Below are positions 5,493 through 6,652 of a DNA stretch of 6,652 nt, in pieces. This stretch comes from CAZVFH01 sp964626415. GTDB lineage: Bacteria > Patescibacteriota > UBA1384 > XYA2-FULL-43-10 > CAINNR01. The position numbers and the translations under genes were made by a program. The stretch is from positions 1-6,652 of the forward strand of contig CAZVFH010000043.1 of assembly GCA_964626415.1 (NCBI GenBank), written 5' to 3'. Position 1 is the stretch's first letter; each line of letters starts with the position of its first letter. The notes under the pieces are model-generated. The model was not told the DNA's origin. It was given only the letters and a program-made list of their open reading frames with translations, and ran no database searches.

Positions 5493-5511
5493 CCAATTGA
5501 GCTATGGCTCC
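5492..5511 (-). pseudogene. Truncated tRNA remnant (acceptor strand and D-arm only)
   Basis: The minus strand reads GGAGCCATAGCTCAATTGGT, a standard tRNA 5' end: 7-base acceptor strand, positions 8-9 TA, D stem GCTC and the start of a D loop. It shares TAGCTCAATTGGT with tRNA-Val next door. The expected GAGC, anticodon arm, T arm and acceptor complement TGGCTCC do not follow; a palindrome starts instead. The original identity cannot be determined without the anticodon. Confidence 0.65.
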
Positions 5512-5528
5512 ATACAATTAAATCAAAC

Positions 5529-5615
5529 TGGTGGGCAGAACAGGAGTTGAACCTGCACGGGATTTCTCCCACTACCGCCTCGGGGTAGCGTGTATACCAA
5601 TTTCACCACCTGCCC
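5529..5615 (-). tRNA. tRNA-Leu(GAG), with C33
   Basis: An 87-nt class II tRNA: acceptor GGGCAGG/TCTGCCC, D stem GTG/CAC, anticodon stem CTACC/GGTAG, variable arm GGGA-GAAA-TCCC, T loop TTCAACT, discriminator A and encoded CCA. The anticodon loop is CCGAGGC, giving anticodon GAG but C rather than the near-universal U at position 33. It reads CUC and CUU. Confidence 0.92.
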
Positions 5616-5635
5616 GATTTAAAAAAATTCCGGCA

Positions 5636-5724
5636 CCAGCCCGAATAATTTCTGCGTCAGTCCGCGCCTGCCTGCCGGTAGGCAGGTGAAGTCCACGTAG
5701 TTCTGCGCTGAGTATTTGAGCTGG
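5636..5724. repeat. Large imperfect palindrome centred on CCTGCCGGTAGGCAGG
   Basis: CCAGC (5636-5640) and GCTGG (5720-5724) close the element. Between them AATAATTTCTGCGTCAG and its approximate inverse CTGCGCTGAGTATT converge on a perfect GC-rich hairpin, CCTGCC-GGTA-GGCAGG (5671-5686). This core resembles palindromes that recur in CPR genomes. It lies upstream of tRNA-Leu(GAG). There is no T-tract. Confidence 0.75.
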
Positions 5725-5728
5725 TTTA

Positions 5729-5751
5729 ATGATAAATTATATTTTTATCAT
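5729..5751. promoter_or_regulatory. Inverted repeat overlapping a TATAAT box upstream of tRNA-Leu(GAG)
   Basis: ATGATAAA (5729-5736) and TTTATCAT (5744-5751) form a perfect 8-bp inverted repeat with a 7-base loop. A perfect TATAAT reads on the minus strand at 5741-5736, pointing at the tRNA genes. On the plus strand TTGAGC (5716-5721), 16 bases, TATATT (5738-5743) reads as a promoter towards the 5871 gene. Either could be real; no strong -35 supports the minus reading. Confidence 0.4.
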
Positions 5752-5797
5752 ATCAAAAAGAAAAAATAATGTAAAGCCCAAAATGTAAAAATAAATG

Positions 5798-5823
5798 ATT
5801 GGTGTATTTTATCTTCCACCAAT
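5798..5823. promoter_or_regulatory. Operator-like inverted repeat upstream of the 48-residue gene
   Basis: ATTGGTG (5798-5804) and CACCAAT (5817-5823) form a perfect 7-bp inverted repeat with a 12-base AT-rich centre, ending 47 bases before the ATG at 5871. It could bind a dimeric regulator or form a leader hairpin. No U-tract follows. Confidence 0.35.
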
Positions 5824-5870
5824 AAAAATCTCCTGATAAAATAAAATAGAAAATACCAAAGGGGGCGGTT

Positions 5871-6017
5871 ATGGCAGGAAACCAACAAGACCCGTATTTT
5901 TGGCGACCGGCTGGGAGTGCTAATACAAATACCTCAAGAGAAGTTCAAATTCTAAGACGCCAACACTCAAGAAAAATTACTTATTGCCGAAAACCAAAAA
6001 TCCAAAAACCCAAATAA
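5871..6017 (+). CDS. Hypothetical 48-residue basic protein
   Basis: The translation starts MAGNQQDPYFWRPAGSANTN and continues through TSREVQILRRQHSRKI to TYCRKPKIQKPK. The N-terminal half is polar and uncharged with one aromatic patch (PYFW); the C-terminal half is strongly basic (Arg and Lys) with a single Cys39. There is no signal peptide or membrane segment. Coding is supported by AAAGGGGGCGG (5858-5868) directly before the ATG, an inverted repeat upstream, and an intrinsic terminator 11 bases after the stop. I do not recognise a family. The charge suggests RNA or DNA binding, which is inference. Its organisation mirrors the 5131-5334 gene: short, plus-strand, monocistronic, among tRNA genes. 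It could instead be the coding part of a small regulatory RNA with both functions. Confidence 0.6.
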   Translation: MAGNQQDPYFWRPAGSANTNTSREVQILRRQHSRKITYCRKPKIQKPK

Positions 6018-6028
6018 CCAAATTCATT

Positions 6029-6052
6029 TCCCGTCGACGGCGGGAGTTTTTT
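6029..6052 (+). terminator. Intrinsic terminator of the 48-residue gene
   Basis: TCCCG (6029-6033), loop TCGACGG, CGGGA (6041-6045), G, then six T (6047-6052). It is GC-rich in an AT-rich context and correctly placed after the stop at 6017. It faces the minus-strand terminator at 6070-6100, so the two transcripts converge here. Confidence 0.88.
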
Positions 6053-6069
6053 ATGAACAATTAAATAAT

Positions 6070-6100
6070 AAAAAAGCAAGGCATTTAAAAATTACCTTGC
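6070..6100 (-). terminator. Intrinsic terminator of the tRNA-Leu(CAG) transcript
   Basis: On the minus strand GCAAGG (6100-6095), a 13-base AT loop, CCTTGC (6081-6076), then TTTTTT (6075-6070). It lies 113 bases past the tRNA 3' end, after the palindrome at 6153-6214, and has no T-tract in the plus direction. Confidence 0.82.
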
Positions 6101-6130
6101 AACTTCAATTTCCATCTTATGTTTTTTTAT

Positions 6131-6212
6131 TGCACTTCGACTTTGCTCAGTGCATTCGACAATGCTATGGTCCGCCATAACATGGTTTATGGCCTGCCAT
6201 GAGCTTGTCGAA

Positions 6213-6214
<2 letters not shown>
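6131..6214. repeat. Cruciform-type palindrome fused to the tRNA-Leu(CAG) 3' end
   Basis: CATTCGACAA (6153-6162) and TTGTCGAATG (6205-6214) are perfect 10-base arms. Inside, ATGG pairs with CCAT and GCCATAA with TTATGGC. A flanking related hairpin GCACT-AGTGC (6132-6153 with TTCGACTTTGCTCA inside) adds a second unit. The right arm overlaps the last two bases of the encoded tRNA CCA. TTCGACAAGCTCA-type repeats are widespread in bacterial intergenic regions. Confidence 0.75.
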
Positions 6215-6299
<85 letters not shown>

Positions 6300-6312
6300 A
6301 ACAACACAATTT

Positions 6313-6435
6313 CCAAGATACAAGAAACAAGATACAAACAAATCACAAACAGGTCTGAAATTTGAGATTTGAGTTTTGTTTGGAATTTGGAAATTGTGAT
6401 TTGGAATTTATTTGGTTATTGTCTCTTGTTTCTTG
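6313..6435. repeat. Compound palindrome, CAAGAAACAAGA family, copy 2
   Basis: The left arm CAAGATACAAGAAACAAGAT (from 6314) is the inverse of the right arm ending CTCTTGTTTCTTG (6435), with AAATCAC/GTGATTT and TTCCAAA-like arms inside. Read on the minus strand from 6435, CAAGAAACAAGAGACAATAA differs at one base from copy 1 at 4534, and the match continues into CAAATAA. It lies between the substrate-binding protein stop and tRNA-Leu(CAG). Confidence 0.75.
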
Positions 6436-6445
6436 ATTATTTCCT

Positions 6446-6652
6446 TTACGGTTTTACTCTTTTGGTCTTGACATACCACTCTGAAAGCTGATTTAGATGG
6501 TCCCACGGTTCAAAACCCTTAATTTCCGATATTCCGTTGACACCTTCCTTAACCGAAACAGAAAAAGTTTCTGCCGAAAGAAAAATCACCGGTACCTGAT
6601 CATTTAATATCGTCATAAACTGATCATATTTTTGATTGCGAAGAGTAAAATC
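6446..6652 (-). CDS. ABC transporter substrate-binding protein, family 5 (peptide/oligopeptide type), C-terminal part
   Basis: Only the last 68 residues are in the window; the gene enters from the right edge. They read RNQKYDQFMTILNDQVPVIF, then LSAETFSVSVKEGVNGISEI and DHLNQLSEWYVKTKRVKP. This fits the end of SBP_bac_5 (OppA/DppA-like) proteins: a helix before a PVIFLxxxxxxxxV strand, a VxGI segment, and a final EWYxKTKR motif. Full proteins are usually 500-600 residues, exported lipoproteins or membrane-anchored, and deliver peptides or other solutes to an ABC permease. The ligand and the neighbouring permease genes cannot be seen here. It stops with TAA 10 bases before a large palindrome. 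The family call is based on the short C-terminal pattern only. Confidence 0.75.
   Translation of the reverse strand, partial: DFTLRNQKYDQFMTILNDQVPVIFLSAETFSVSVKEGVNGISEIKGFEPWDHLNQLSEWYVKTKRVKP

Noticed and set aside
5445..5511. Intact or intron-containing tRNA
   Set aside because: No TGGCTCC acceptor complement or T arm follows the 5' fragment before the next tRNA, so no complete tRNA can fold.
5246..5572. Minus-strand ORF of 108 codons
   Set aside because: It crosses tRNA-Val, the tRNA remnant and part of tRNA-Leu(GAG); the GWLAQLVEQLIYTEKVTGSS stretch is a typical tRNA-derived translation artefact.

Overview
This AT-rich window looks like a stretch of a Candidate Phyla Radiation (Patescibacteria) genome, probably Parcubacteria- or Microgenomates-like. 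The grounds are small genes, a four-domain S1 protein with a lysine-rich tail, a degenerate metallo-beta-lactamase-fold protein, and imperfect palindromic repeats at nearly every gene junction. The lineage is an inference from style; no rRNA or other phylogenetic marker is present. UGA appears to be used as an ordinary stop (the gene ending at 779), which argues against the lineages that recode UGA as glycine.

Layout: almost everything reads on the minus strand. From the right edge leftwards there is the C-terminus of a family 5 (peptide/oligopeptide) ABC substrate-binding protein (6446-6652), tRNA-Leu(CAG), a palindrome and a terminator. Next come tRNA-Leu(GAG), a truncated tRNA remnant and tRNA-Val(UAC). 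They are followed by a small three-helix membrane protein (4688-5074), ribosomal protein S1 (3211-4506), a zinc-ligand-less MBL-fold protein (2634-3116), an NrnA-type DHH phosphodiesterase (1477-2439) and tRNA-Leu(UAA). The left part holds a JAMM/MPN-type protein (779-1279), a charged unknown partner (256-759) and the N-terminus of a membrane-anchored lytic transglycosylase (1-184).

Two very small genes run on the plus strand, each with a good ribosome binding site and its own intrinsic terminator: a 67-residue Cys-rich protein that weakly resembles a bL33-like zinc ribbon (5131-5334), and a 48-residue basic protein of unknown function (5871-6017).

Functional themes are translation (S1, four tRNA genes, possibly the zinc-ribbon protein), nano-RNA/cyclic dinucleotide turnover (NrnA), and cell envelope or uptake (transglycosylase, substrate-binding protein, membrane protein). 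The least explained items are the JAMM-like protein with its partner directly behind tRNA-Leu(UAA), the MBL pseudoenzyme, the two small plus-strand genes, a tRNA broken by a palindrome, and the palindromes that sit 3' of each of the five minus-strand protein genes from NrnA to the substrate-binding protein.
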